Of a stretch of DNA of 64,000 nucleotides, positions 54,031 to 64,000 are shown piece by piece. The stretch is from positions 806,001 to 870,000 of the forward strand of contig WACJ01000128.1 in the NCBI GenBank assembly GCA_008973525.1, in the 5' to 3' direction. Both the position numbers and the translations under genes were made by a program. The stretch is from Stenopsyche tienmushanensis. Taxonomy: Eukaryota > Arthropoda > Insecta > Trichoptera > Stenopsychidae. Every line of letters starts with the position of its first letter. The first letter of the stretch is position 1. The notes beneath the pieces are model-generated. The model worked only from the letters and a program-made list of their open reading frames with translations, was not told where the DNA came from and searched no databases.

Positions 54031-54789
54031 CCATAACTATGAAGAATATGTCATTCAAATTTCATGACAATCGGCCAGATAGTTTCCGAAATTTCATCAA
54101 CAAGCCACCGAAAAATCTTGTTTTGAGATAAACGCGTTTAAAATTTTGATTGCAGAAAAATTTCCCAGACACAGCTGTTGAAACACTCGTTGTTATTTTG
54201 GGTATTTCCTCCGAAGATCTTCATAAATCGGTTTCAAAACCTCGTGAATATTCTCAACTAGAGCAGAAGGATGTTTAAAAGTTTCTATCTGATTGTTTTT
54301 CACCACTTTCTTGTACTTGCACCATGAGTCTGAACAATACGTATGCAGCCGGGTGCTCTCAGGTAGTCACCTAACGGTCGCCCAAAAATGTAGTTAGACT
54401 CGTCCGATCTTTATGAAATTTCGATATATTATTTTTGAAGATATGTACTTTCAAAATTTAAAATAAAATAAAAATCGATTTTTTTAAATTTGTAAAGTGA
54501 GAAGACGCCTTAAGTCAAGTTTTTGTCCAAAATCATACAAATGACTGACGATCCAAATTTATAAATAAATATCTTTCTCTTATAAAATTTAATTATCGAA
54601 GCACTCATTTGCTGAGAAACGTTGACATTATTGACAATGTCTTGAAAATTTCATCAAACTTATTAAATTATCGTCGTTTAGGGTCTCGCTATTTATAGGG
54701 TACTTACAATATCCTTTGAATTTTTCCTCCGACTAGGCTCAATAGAGAACAAGTTATTATAATCAAAGTCGAAAGTAATGCATCATATT

Positions 54790-54795
54790 TTTATT
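54790..54795 (-). terminator. polyadenylation signal AATAAA of CAPA-like gene 2
   Basis: AATAAA on the minus strand, about 170 bases after the stop codon. Confidence 0.5.
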
Positions 54796-54963
54796 AAATT
54801 AAAATAAATATTTTGATATAGCATGTTCATAAATATTAGATTTTTTACAGAATATACAAAAACAAAATGAAAAAGTACAAATAAAGTATAATTAATAATA
54901 GATTTTGTAAGAGATTTTTGCGCGTGATCAGTTCGTTGTCGATTAATCGTTAAATTGAAAAAT

Positions 54964-55649
54964 TCAATCAGATCTATCTGATGATCTTCCGGCTGGTTTT
55001 GTGACATCGAATGCGTCTATTCCTTGCTTGGAAAATTTGCTTGATCCAAACCACAAATCTGCAACGCCGTCTCCAATATATCTATTGCCTCCATCTTGGT
55101 CAAATATCCCTTGTCCCATTTGTGGGAAAGGTATATAAATTTGAGGTTCTATAACAAAATAAAAATATATTTTATAACACTCTAATCGCTATAATAATAT
55201 TTGATTAAGCTAAATGTTACCCTCATAATTTTCAGATGCTGTGAGCCAAGTTCTTCCAGGTTGAGCTCGACCAATTCTTGGCAGAGGATATAAGCTACTT
55301 TGTTGACGCCAATCTCCTATTTAAAAAAAAAAACATACAGAACCAACATATCGGATGTAAAGTCGCAATACAATCGTTCGTTTCCAAAAAAAAAGAGTTT
55401 TTCAATGCAATATGTTATGCGGATCGAACCAAACCGATAGCATCAGTAACACGAGACAGGAGTAATATAAATTGTGGATTTTATTTGTATTTGAATTGTA
55501 CTATGACTTTGTATGAAATCGATAAGTATTTTTTATGAAACGCCATTTTTACCTCCCCCAAGTACGCTGGGAGTTGCTAATGACAATATAAGGACGACAT
55601 TCAACACTGTCATTCTAATTGAATGCTTATTTACAGCAGAAAGAGACAT
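54964..55649 (-). CDS. CAPA-like neuropeptide precursor 2, 125 aa, 3 exons; one intact PLPRI-amide peptide
   Basis: Secreted prohormone, convergent with precursor 1. Exons 55649-55553, 55316-55221 and 55148-54964 join in phase 1 to 378 bases. Signal peptide: MSLSAVNKHSIRMTVLN, then VVLILSLATPSVLG, closely similar to Capa. Exon 2 has SLYPLPRIGRAQPGRTW. Cleavage after DWR would give QQSSLYPLPRI-amide, possibly N-terminally pyroglutamylated. In exon 3 the second site reads IPFPQMGQG where Capa has IPFPRVGRA, so both the essential arginine and the GR processing signal are gone. The pyrokinin reads DLWFGSSKFSK instead of GMWFGPRLGRFSK. Spacing and GDG and GID landmarks remain. The intron before Capa exon 4 is missing, and the exon-4-like DNA is read in another frame, ending at TGA 54,966. 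Confidence 0.87.
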
Positions 55650-55691
55650 TTTTTTCAACTAGGATGCTACAAGGACTAAAGTCAGCTGAAT

Positions 55692-55727
55692 ACTGTACTG
55701 TTGGGTAAATCTTGTATCCATTTTATA
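55692..55727 (-). promoter_or_regulatory. core promoter of CAPA-like gene 2 (TATA and CAGT initiator)
   Basis: TGCTATAAAATGGA on the minus strand is shared with the Capa promoter; the TATA box is 55,727-55,720. CAGT has its A at 55,694, exactly 33 bases from the first T of the TATA box. The predicted 5' UTR is 45 bases. Confidence 0.7.
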
Positions 55728-56157
55728 GCAGCGATGTTTTCACCATTTTAAGTCGTAATTAGATGCGAATGACGTAAGTCTGAGGTAAATCGGGGTTCAT
55801 ATCCTGTAATCAACGATTTATGATCAATTTGCATCGTGATTTTAAGGGCGATTTAGAATCATCCAATTAAGCTCGGTGTAAAATGTATTTAGATTTATAT
55901 ATTAGAATTAAATTAAATATGTTTCGCTAGTCTGAGTAATTGGGTGAATGTAACATTAACACCTTATTGCCGGGAATTTAATTTCCCCCTTTGCTTCCCT
56001 CTACAATTTATTGATTCTATTCGTTCGAAAATTTTCCTTCGCTTAATTAAGACTGAAAAGCGTTCCACAATAATTTCAAAATAATTGCTATAATTAACAT
56101 GAATGATTAAAAAAGGTTTTTTATACTATGTATAGTATAATTATTTTCCATAACTTA
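55728..56157. other. upstream region of CAPA-like gene 2
   Basis: A/T-rich DNA between the promoter of gene 2 and the Helitron. No reading frame or repeat was recognised. Confidence 0.5.
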
Positions 56158-58444
56158 TCTAATATATAAAAATAAGTTGCGTTTCCCGTCTAATGCTCGG
56201 GCGAAATGGGTTGATATGCGCGTTCATCGGATTGAGACAAAACTTGGTCCACTTATTGCCAAGGGATCAGGGGGTGACATAGGCATAGTACAATTAACTT
56301 ATAGTAGATTTTTAATTCAAAACTTAATGTGTGAAAGTTGTTGATTCTGACGTGTTTGAGATTACGCGTTGCTAAGGCTATAGGTATATAGTACCTACAA
56401 GTTGCAGTAGGAGGCGTCGTGTCGTCGTGTCGTCGTCACATACAACACATACGTCAAACGTCAATGTCATTTGCAGGTTATCCATCGGCGTGAGTCAATT
56501 ATATCCAAATTATTTATCGCAAGCACTTTTAAAATGCTTCATTTCATTCATCGCTTATTCACGTACGTAACAACCGAAAAAGTACGTTTGAGTGCTATCC
56601 GATAAAAAATCAGACGACCAACGTGCAACGAGAATCGAAAGTACATGTTGATTTGAATATTGCTGCATTTCAATATGATATTCATTACGATTACAGATTG
56701 CATCCCAGTGTAAAATGGATAAAGGTTAAATCCTGTTAACGAGGGGCAAATTTATTGGTAAATTGAAAACGCCTTCATTTCGACACAATGAAAACAAACA
56801 AACCTAACCTAACCAGATTTGAATTTAAATTTAATTTAAAAAATAAAAAACAAGAATCAAATGAATAATTATTTTATTTAATAACAATATGTTGACGATT
56901 GATTTGATTTGATCAGAGCTTGATTTTCAATCAAGCTCTGATCGAAATCGAAGACATTTGCTTAACCATCAACATCAAAGAATTCATTCAACAAGAATTC
57001 GTTCTGCACTTGAACAGCAGTACAATGCTAATGATTTGGATGCATTTGTCGAAGCAAACGAACAAATTTTGCTTGCGGAACAAAAATTGACCTACGATAC
57101 AATTACAAATGATCTGTTCTTCCTTGATGCGCCTGGCGGTACTGGAAAAACGTATCTCATCACTTTACTATTGGCTCACATTCGATCTCAAAATAGAATT
57201 GCTTTAGCTCTTGCTTCATTAGGTATTGCGGCAACATTATTAGATGGTGGACGAACAGCGCATTCGGCATTCAAATTGCCATTAGATATGCATTTATTGG
57301 AAGCTCTGACATGTAACATTCCTAAAGTTTCTGACATAGCTAAAGTTTTGAAAATTTGCAAGGGGATTATCTGGGACGAATGCAATGCTTGATCGAACTC
57401 TTAAAGACTTACGATCAAATGCAAAACCGTTTGGTGGCGCTCTAATTTTATTATGTGGCGACTTTCGACAACCTCTTCCAGTGATGCTTTCATCGACACC
57501 AGCTGATGCTTGCCTCAAAGCATCGCATCTTTGGAGAGACGTGCGAAAACTGACATTAAAGACAAATATGCGGGTACATTTGTAGCGTGATGCGTCGGCA
57601 GCCACATTTTTAAAACGACTATTGAACATTGGTGAAGGAAAAGTGCATGTTGATGCTACCAAGTTTATTTCATTTCCATCGAACTTTTGCGTTGTTGTGC
57701 CATCCATCGATTTACTCATTCAGAAAGTTTTTCCGCAGATTTTTAGTAATTATAAAAATCATTATTGGCTTTGCGAACATGCTATTTTGGCAGCAGAAAA
57801 CACCGACGTCAATACAATCAACCACACAATACAATAACAAATTGCAAATGATTTTGTTACCTACAAATCGATTGATAGCGCCATGAATGCAGACCAAGTT
57901 ACTAACTATCCAATCGAGTTTTTAAATTCGTCAGATCTTCCTGATGTGCCACCTTACAAATTGGAACAAGACTCACTATGAAGAAATTGATGCCGAATAT
58001 CATCGAAACAACTATATATTCTTAATGGAAAGTCGAAAGGAGAAGATGTGCTCATTCCCACCGACGTGCAATTTGATAAGAGACGACTGCAGCTCCCCGT
58101 TGGACTTGCATTCTCAATGACCATCAACAAGGCACTTCAAGTGTGCGGAAGAATCTATAAAATCCACGTTGGACAGCAGAGAAATTTATTTGTATTTGTT
58201 AAAGACGGAAAAGCCAAAACTATTCTCTACCCTAAAGCACTTAGCAGAACAATTAAGTAAGCAAAATGTATGCTTTTAATATTTTTTTCTTTATATATCA
58301 TTCAATATCAATAAATGTATTAATTGTCGGAAAAAATATCATTATTTATATCATTGCTAATTAAACAAGATAACTCTTTCAAATTTCAAATGGTATTTTT
58401 AGAACTATTTCTTCTGTGGCAGCAACGCGCCGGGTACCAGCTAG
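56158..58444 (+). mobile_element. Helitron copy 2, 2287 bp, internally deleted, helicase remnant
   Basis: It begins A|TCTAATATATAAAAATAAG and ends GGTACCAGCTAG|T. It is nearly the same sequence and length as copy 1. Helicase pieces: 56,958-57,392 with Walker A APGGTGKTYL and Walker B IIWDEC; 57,385-57,585 with [11 protein letters not shown]; and 58,048-58,260 with LPVGLAFSMTINKALQVCG and LFVFVKDGKAKTILYPKAL. The same deletion after WDEC as in copy 1 shifts the frame, and the Rep domain is absent. The 33-bp hairpin is at 56,911-56,943. It separates CAPA-like gene 2 from Capa. Confidence 0.92.
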
Positions 58445-58607
58445 TTAAGAATATAAAATGCATGATAAATGAATATTTAATTGGTGAATACTGAATCTTC
58501 ACTTTTTTCCCTGCTTAAGATAAATATAAATCAGAACTGTCTGATTTAGGAGGATGATATTAAAAACCAATTTAAATCATTTATTATATACCAATCCTAT
58601 TTTATTT

Positions 58608-59447
58608 CGATATACTGTTCGCAAAATAGCTAACAAGTTAGAAATTTCACGAACATCCGTCTATAATCATCTGACAAAATTGGGATACATCAATCGTTCG
58701 GATGTGTGTCTTCTTCATGAACTGACTGACTCAAATAAACTTCAGCGTATTTCAACATGCAATCTTCATCTCCAATGACATAATAGCCAACCTTTTTTGA
58801 AAAGACTTGCCACTGGAGATGAAAATTGGATACTCTATGAGAATATCCAACGTAAACAGTCTTGGACCAAGGGAAACTTTAATTGTAGCTAAACCTGGCC
58901 TACATTCAAAAAAAGTTTTGCTATGCATTTGGTGGGACTGGAAGGGGGTACTTTATTATGAATTACTTCAGCAAGGTGAAACAATCAATTCAACAAAATA
59001 TTGTTTCCAACTAAAGGATGCAATTACCAGAAAACGGCCAGAATTAACGAACAGACGAGGCGTTGTTTTTCATCACGATAACGCCAGGCCTCATGTGTCT
59101 TTGCTCGTCAGAAATAAATTATTATCATTTGATTGGGATGTTTTACCTAATCCTCCATACTCTCCGGATATTGCCCCTTCAGATTATTATTTATTTCTTT
59201 CATTGAAAAATTATTTACGTGATAATTTTTTTAGTTCAAAAAATGATATGAAAATGCACCTTGATCAATATTTTGCCAACAAACCTGGGAAACTTTGGCA
59301 AGAAAGCATTATGAGGCTTCCGGAGAGATTGAGAAAGGTAAAAGAAAAGAATGGATCATATATTATTCAATAAATTTTAATGTAATACAAATTATTGTTT
59401 ATTTTTTTCTTAATATGAAAACGAAAGAAACTTATGGGACACCCTAA
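58608..59447 (+). mobile_element. mariner copy 3 (TTAGG ends), 5'-truncated, longest transposase frame
   Basis: The right end is AAACTTATGGGACACCCTAA followed by TA (59,448-59,449). Similarity to copy 2 starts at about 58,608 (TATACTGTTCGCAAAATAGC), so the left end with its repeat and the start of the gene are missing. The 188-residue frame at 58,807-59,373 keeps WWDWKGVLYYELLQQGE, the second catalytic Asp in VVFHHDNARPH and the third in IAPSDYYLF. The last two are separated by 34 residues, the mariner D34D spacing. The first Asp lies in TGDENW, just upstream in a frame broken from the rest. Confidence 0.9.
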
Positions 59448-60962
59448 TATTTTTACTCGTATTAAATTTTTATTTTATAATTAGTATAATATTTGGGTTG
59501 ATATCAATCAAATATATCTTATTGACAAATATAATTTTAAAAAATGCACAGATTTACTGTCAAATACGCTGATTCCTTTTAATTAGTGATCACATATGTA
59601 TATTTTTAATGAAATTTCTATAGCTATAATGTAATAGAATATTTTATTTCTTGCCGAATTTTTTCATATTATAGTAACACCATAACTGCAAAATTGTATT
59701 TTTTAACGGACAATATAACTATAACAAAAAAAATCGTGTATATAAAAATTAATCAAATAAAAATACATCCTCCAATTTAGAATTAATAGAGAGCTATTGA
59801 ATGACACCTTTTTAAAAAATTGTAGTATTTCAATCAAATTTTCATTTTAAATTTTCATCATAATTTTATGGCTTTGAAACCACCTAAATTATTGAATGGA
59901 ATCGATTTTCCAAACATGAATGAACCAAAATATCAATAAGACTTAAATACTTAAATTGTAACACTAGATTTTGTAGGAGATGTTAACATTGATAATAATT
60001 TTATCTTAGAAGCTCAAAATATATGATTTAATCATTATATGTATAAACTTACGTCAAATAATGATATAAGCGTCACATTGAATTTTAAAAGCCAAAACAC
60101 GTTTGTTCAACAAAGTTTAAAAAACATTCATATAGAAAACGAATGGATAGAGTTGAGCACAAATTATTAAATGTATTGGATAGTTAAATTATAATGGGTT
60201 CAATCTACTGTAGATTATGCGTTATTATCATATAATAAGGCTAACTACGCCATTGGATAAAACCAGATTATGATAGAAAAAAATATTTAATTAAAATAAT
60301 AAAGTATTAATGTTTTCGATCGATCATCTCGGTCCAAATTTAGCTGTATTTTCTGGCTCTGATTTAAGTAAATACTGAAATGATTAATAAAATTCCCCGA
60401 CAAAAATAATTTTAGCCGAACTCGACCGCATGTGGAAGCCAATGCGATATTTATTTCATATAACCAAAAATAGTTTATTTCATATGAAGACTGCCTACGA
60501 GTTTATGAGTTTCGAGAAATATTATGAGTATATTTTTATTGCTTTTCAAAAACAATCTAATATTCGGTTAAAGTTATAGAGAAAGATGCTAATGAATAGT
60601 AAGGTCACTGAAAATCAATATGCTCAAAGGACCGAAGAAAATACTATTTGTATGTTGATGATAACACAATTAATTCCTTTCGACCTATATCAAACTACGA
60701 ATCTCGACAGCCTCTCAAAAAATATTTTTAATCTTTTAATAGAAATGTTATCTCATTTAATGCGAATTAAGGGATGATTTTCCATTTTGTAGAATATCAA
60801 ATTTCTGTTTTGATCCTTGCGGTGGTATGGCTTTAATTAAAGGAAACCAAAGACAAATTGCATTATATTCTTTATTTATTTCATACCAGGAACTATATAT
60901 TTTTCAATAGACTATGTATTTACAAATAATAAAATATTTAATGACGTTTACATTTGTATGAT
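59448..60962. other. A/T-rich intergenic region
   Basis: Very A/T-rich DNA between the mariner and the 3' end of Capa. The open frame at 60,586-60,777 resembles nothing known to me and has no splice or promoter support. No gene is called. Confidence 0.5.
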
Positions 60963-60968
60963 TTTATT
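60963..60968 (-). terminator. candidate polyadenylation signal AATAAA of Capa
   Basis: AATAAA on the minus strand, about 170 bases past the stop codon. Confidence 0.45.
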
Positions 60969-61136
60969 ATAAATGCACACATTGTAATATTATTTACATT
61001 GAGAAAATATTAAGGGCGATTTTTCTTCTCGACTGGAAAAATCACCGCTGTATCATTGTTGAAATAATCAAATTAAAAACATAATAACGACAATTTTGAA
61101 GGGATCTTCTCAGATTAATTTGTTCTCGTATTAAGC

Positions 61137-62506
61137 TCATTGTGTTTCTCTTGCTTGTCGGACGGTATCTTGTTCGGGCTGTTCAATGAGATCAATCTGA
61201 TCTTCTTCAGGCTGATCTTCTTGTTCTCTTCCCAGATGGGGTGTGAAGTCGGGGGATGCATTTATATCTGAAATAAATTTAATTTGCATAAACAATTCTC
61301 TGATTTGAAGCAATTGATTGGAGAGGATATTTACCCTTGAATGCGAACATCGCCCATGGATCTCTATCGTCGAATCTATCGATGCTCTTTTTTGAAAATC
61401 TTCCGAGACGAGGTCCAAACCACATTCCAGATGGACCATCGCCATTGTATCTCCTGGCTCCATGTTGTTCATACATTGCTCGTCCGACGCGTGGAAATGG
61501 TATCAAGCCAGCTCTTTTAATTTCATTATGCAGCTCTATTTTTAAACGAAAATTATTACTATACAATGATCAACATGATTTAATTAATACAAAATTAACA
61601 ATGTAATACCGGCATAATTTTCAGGGGTGATGAGCCACGATCTTCCTATTTGGGATCTACCTACTCTTGGAAATGGATACATCGTCATCGAGCCAGCACG
61701 TCTTGTTTTCGGATCTTCTTGCATTTCTGATTAATTTTTTTCAACAAATTTTAATAGCAATTAAATCGATTTTGTATTCTAGGATTTAATTTATTAACAA
61801 ATTATTTAGCCATTAGATCAAAAGCTTTTTATAAAAAAAAATATTTGAACAACCTTTGAATATTTTTAATCGCCAAAAAGTGTTGATTTAACGTCGCGAG
61901 TATATCGTACGTTAAATCAATCAATTAGATTCGAGGGTGAAATTCGATCAAGTGGAAAAGCTAGTTTTCACAAATTTTCATCGTTGAATTTACACCTACC
62001 CCATTACAAAATATTCTTATTTATAAAAAATTGAATATATTTTCTTGGAAAAGCTTTTCAAATCATTATTAATGAAGCGTTGTATTATATTTTTGCGTAA
62101 AATTAATGTGTATACACAGATTTATTGAATTTATGTGCTAAATTCGAAAAAGGCGATTCCTTTTAAAGAATATAACGATATTATTAAGCCCTTCTTCGAT
62201 ATACATTTCACAGCCCTGGGGTGAAATTAATCTATATGCAAAATTGTATAAAAATAATTTAGCACGGGATACAATCAAGCCTGTGTAAAGAGCAAAAATA
62301 GAATTAACGAATCATGTTTCAATTGGTTATTTAAACGGAATTATTTTAAATATGGAACAAAATATTTATAGAAAAATATAGTATTATTATAGCAAAAAAA
62401 TAGTCTTACCTGCTCCAAAAATATAGGGCGTCACCAATGACAGTATTAAAACGACGTTTATAACAATCATCGTCGCCGAATACTTATTTACAGACTTGAA
62501 AGACAT
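61137..62506 (-). CDS. Capa: CAPA neuropeptide precursor, 181 aa, 4 exons
   Basis: Prohormone for the CAPA peptides that control diuresis and visceral muscle through G-protein-coupled receptors. Exons 62506-62410, 61726-61610, 61535-61335 and 61267-61137 (97, 117, 201, 131 bases) join in phase 1 to 546 bases with one stop. The signal peptide is residues 1-32 (VINVVLILSLVTP core). Three amidated peptides have Gly-Arg processing sites: AGSMTMYPFPRV (after RR), AGLIPFPRV (after KR) and YNGDGPSGMWFGPRL (after RR). Two periviscerokinins followed by a WFGPRL pyrokinin is the standard insect Capa layout. Exon 4 encodes an acidic tail (EDQPEEDQIDLIEQPEQD) without peptides. Two paralogues lie to the left. 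The promoter is described separately. Confidence 0.96.
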
Positions 62507-62601
62507 TAAACTTATATGAAATAAATCTAAACTGATAATATTCGGAGTTCGTTCTTCCAACTTCGTATCGAAGATGTATCAAGGAGAAACGTCTGATGAG
62601 A

Positions 62602-62637
62602 ACTGTGCTGTAAGGAAAATGTGTGGTCCATTTTATA
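62602..62637 (-). promoter_or_regulatory. core promoter of Capa (TATA and CAGT initiator)
   Basis: TATAAAAT at 62,637-62,630 (minus). CAGT has its A at 62,604, 33 bases downstream, within GCACAGTTCTCATC, a 14-base string identical to the one at CAPA-like gene 1. The predicted 5' UTR is 98 bases. Confidence 0.72.
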
Positions 62638-62878
62638 GCAGCGCAGCCTCCAACACAATAAAATTATTACTAAGGGCGCGTGACGCAAGATAACGTGAAA
62701 AATAACGTAAATGCACTACGATCTTGGGATTTAATGATGATTTATAACGGATTTATTTACTCAGACGTTTGATCTATCTTTAGCATTTTTTAAATTTTAT
62801 TCTGAGATTCTTATAAATTGAAATCAATTGTAAATACATACATTTTTTATATATATATATCGTATCATAACATAATTA
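62638..62878. other. upstream flank of Capa
   Basis: A short A/T-rich stretch before the third Helitron, with a (TA)n run near 62,850-62,862. The Helitron inserted 242 bp upstream of the Capa TATA box, so distal control elements may have been displaced. Confidence 0.45.
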
Positions 62879-64000
62879 TCTAATATATAAAAATAAGTTG
62901 CGTTTCCCGTCTAATGCTCGGGCGAAATGGGTTGATATGCGCGTTCATCGGATTGAGACAAAACTTGGTCCACTTATTGCCAAGGGATCAGGGGGTGACA
63001 TAGGCATAGTACAATTAACTTACAGTAGATTTTTAATTCAAAACTTAATGTGTGAAAGTTGTTGATTCTGACGTGTTTGAGATTATGCGTTGCTAAGGCT
63101 ATAGGTATATAGTACCTACAAGTTGCAGTAGGAGGCGTCGTGTCGTCGTCACATACAACACATACGTCAAACGTCAATGTCATTTGCAGGTTATCCATCG
63201 GCGTGAGTCAATTATATCCAAATTATTTATCGCAAGCACTTTTAAAATGCTTCATTTCATTCATCGCTTATTCACGTACGTAACAACCGAAAAAGTACGT
63301 TTGAGTGCTATCCGATAAAAAATCAGACGACCAACGTGCAACGAGAATCGAAAGTACATGTTGATTTGAATATTGCTGCATTTCAATATGATATTCATTA
63401 CGATTACAGTTTGCATCCCAGTGTAAAATGGATAAAGGTTAAATCCTGTTAACGAGGGGCAAATTTATTGGTAAATTGAAAACGCCTTCATTTCGACACA
63501 ATGAAAACAAACAAACCTAACCTAACCAGATTTGAATTTAAATTTAATTTAAAAAATAAAAAACAAGAATCAAATGAATAATTATTTTATTTAATAACAA
63601 TATGTTGACGATTGATTTGATTTGATCAGAGCTTGATTTTCAATCAAGCTCTGATCGAAATCGAAGACATTTGCTTAACCATCAACATCAAAGAATTCAT
63701 TCAACAAGAATTCGTTCTGCACTTGAACAGCAGTACAATGCTAATGATTTGGATGCATTTGTCGAAGCAAACGAACAACTTTTGCTTGCGGAACAAAAAT
63801 TGACCTACGATACAATTACAAATGATCTGTTCTTCCTTGATGCGCCTGGCGGTACTGGAAAAACGTATCTCATCACTTTACTATTGGCTCACATTCGATC
63901 TCAAAATAGAATTGCTTTAGCTCTTGCTTCATTAGGTATTGCGGCAACATTATTAGATGGTGGACGAACAGCGCATTCGGCATTCAAATTGCCATTAGAT
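62879..64000 (+). mobile_element. Helitron copy 3, 5' part (runs off the right edge)
   Basis: It starts A|TCTAATATATAAAAATAAG. It then matches copies 1 and 2 almost base for base through the 33-bp hairpin (63,624-63,656) and into the helicase Walker A region (APGGTGKTYL). It differs from copy 2 in the number of GTGTCGTC units near 63,140 and by isolated bases (NEQLLL for NEQILL). The remainder lies outside the window. Confidence 0.9.

Noticed and set aside
60586..60777. 63-residue open frame between the mariner and Capa
   Set aside because: No recognised domain, promoter or splice sites; an open frame of this length is not unusual in A/T-rich DNA.
63512..63528. CCTAACCTAACC inside the Helitron as a telomeric (TTAGG)n array
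   Set aside because: Only two to three units, and present at the same internal place in all Helitron copies.

Overview
This is an AT-rich insect nuclear genome window. No order can be assigned safely. The insect call rests on an eyeless-type Pax6 gene, two pickpocket-type DEG/ENaC channel genes and a CAPA neuropeptide gene with the insect-specific WFGPRL pyrokinin ending. All genes have introns with GT-AG junctions, and mariner and Helitron copies are scattered between and inside them. No homology search was possible. Identifications come from motifs, and gene models come from joining exons so that splice phases agree.

Left part (1-29,721, minus strand): the 5' part of eyeless. Five coding exons encode the N-terminus, the complete paired domain and the start of the linker. 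The homeodomain exons lie beyond the left edge. The gene is spread over 29 kb, mostly by one 22.5-kb intron that holds GC-richer islands (one with two CACGTG E-boxes, one with a TGACGTCA palindrome), a 2.29-kb Helitron and two decayed mariners. A third decayed mariner sits in the 4.3-kb intron. From 29.7 to 39.3 kb I see no convincing gene, only GC-richer islands (34.2-34.5 and 36.25-36.8 kb) and one coding-like decayed fragment near 33 kb.

Middle part (39.3-51.1 kb, minus strand): two tandem, apparently intact pickpocket-like channel genes. Ten coding exons each give 600 and 578 residues. Seven of the ten exons have exactly the same length in both genes. A mariner sits in an intron of the first gene.

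Right part (51.5-62.6 kb): three paralogous CAPA-type neuropeptide precursor genes. The rightmost (minus strand, 61,137-62,506) is a canonical Capa gene with two PFPRVamide peptides and one WFGPRLamide peptide. The two others (51,654-52,232 plus; 54,964-55,649 minus) keep the same exon phases, signal peptide and core promoter. Each has lost the pyrokinin and one of the two periviscerokinins, and they have lost opposite ones. The single amidated peptide each retains now ends PLPRI instead of PFPRV. This reciprocally pared-down CAPA cluster next to a duplicated DEG/ENaC pair is the most interesting content of the window.

Mobile DNA: three near-identical copies of one internally deleted Helitron (the last runs off the right edge), three copies of one mariner with TTAGGxTGxxCC ends, one mariner with ACACATCACTCAATAAGTTC ends, and two older mariner relics.
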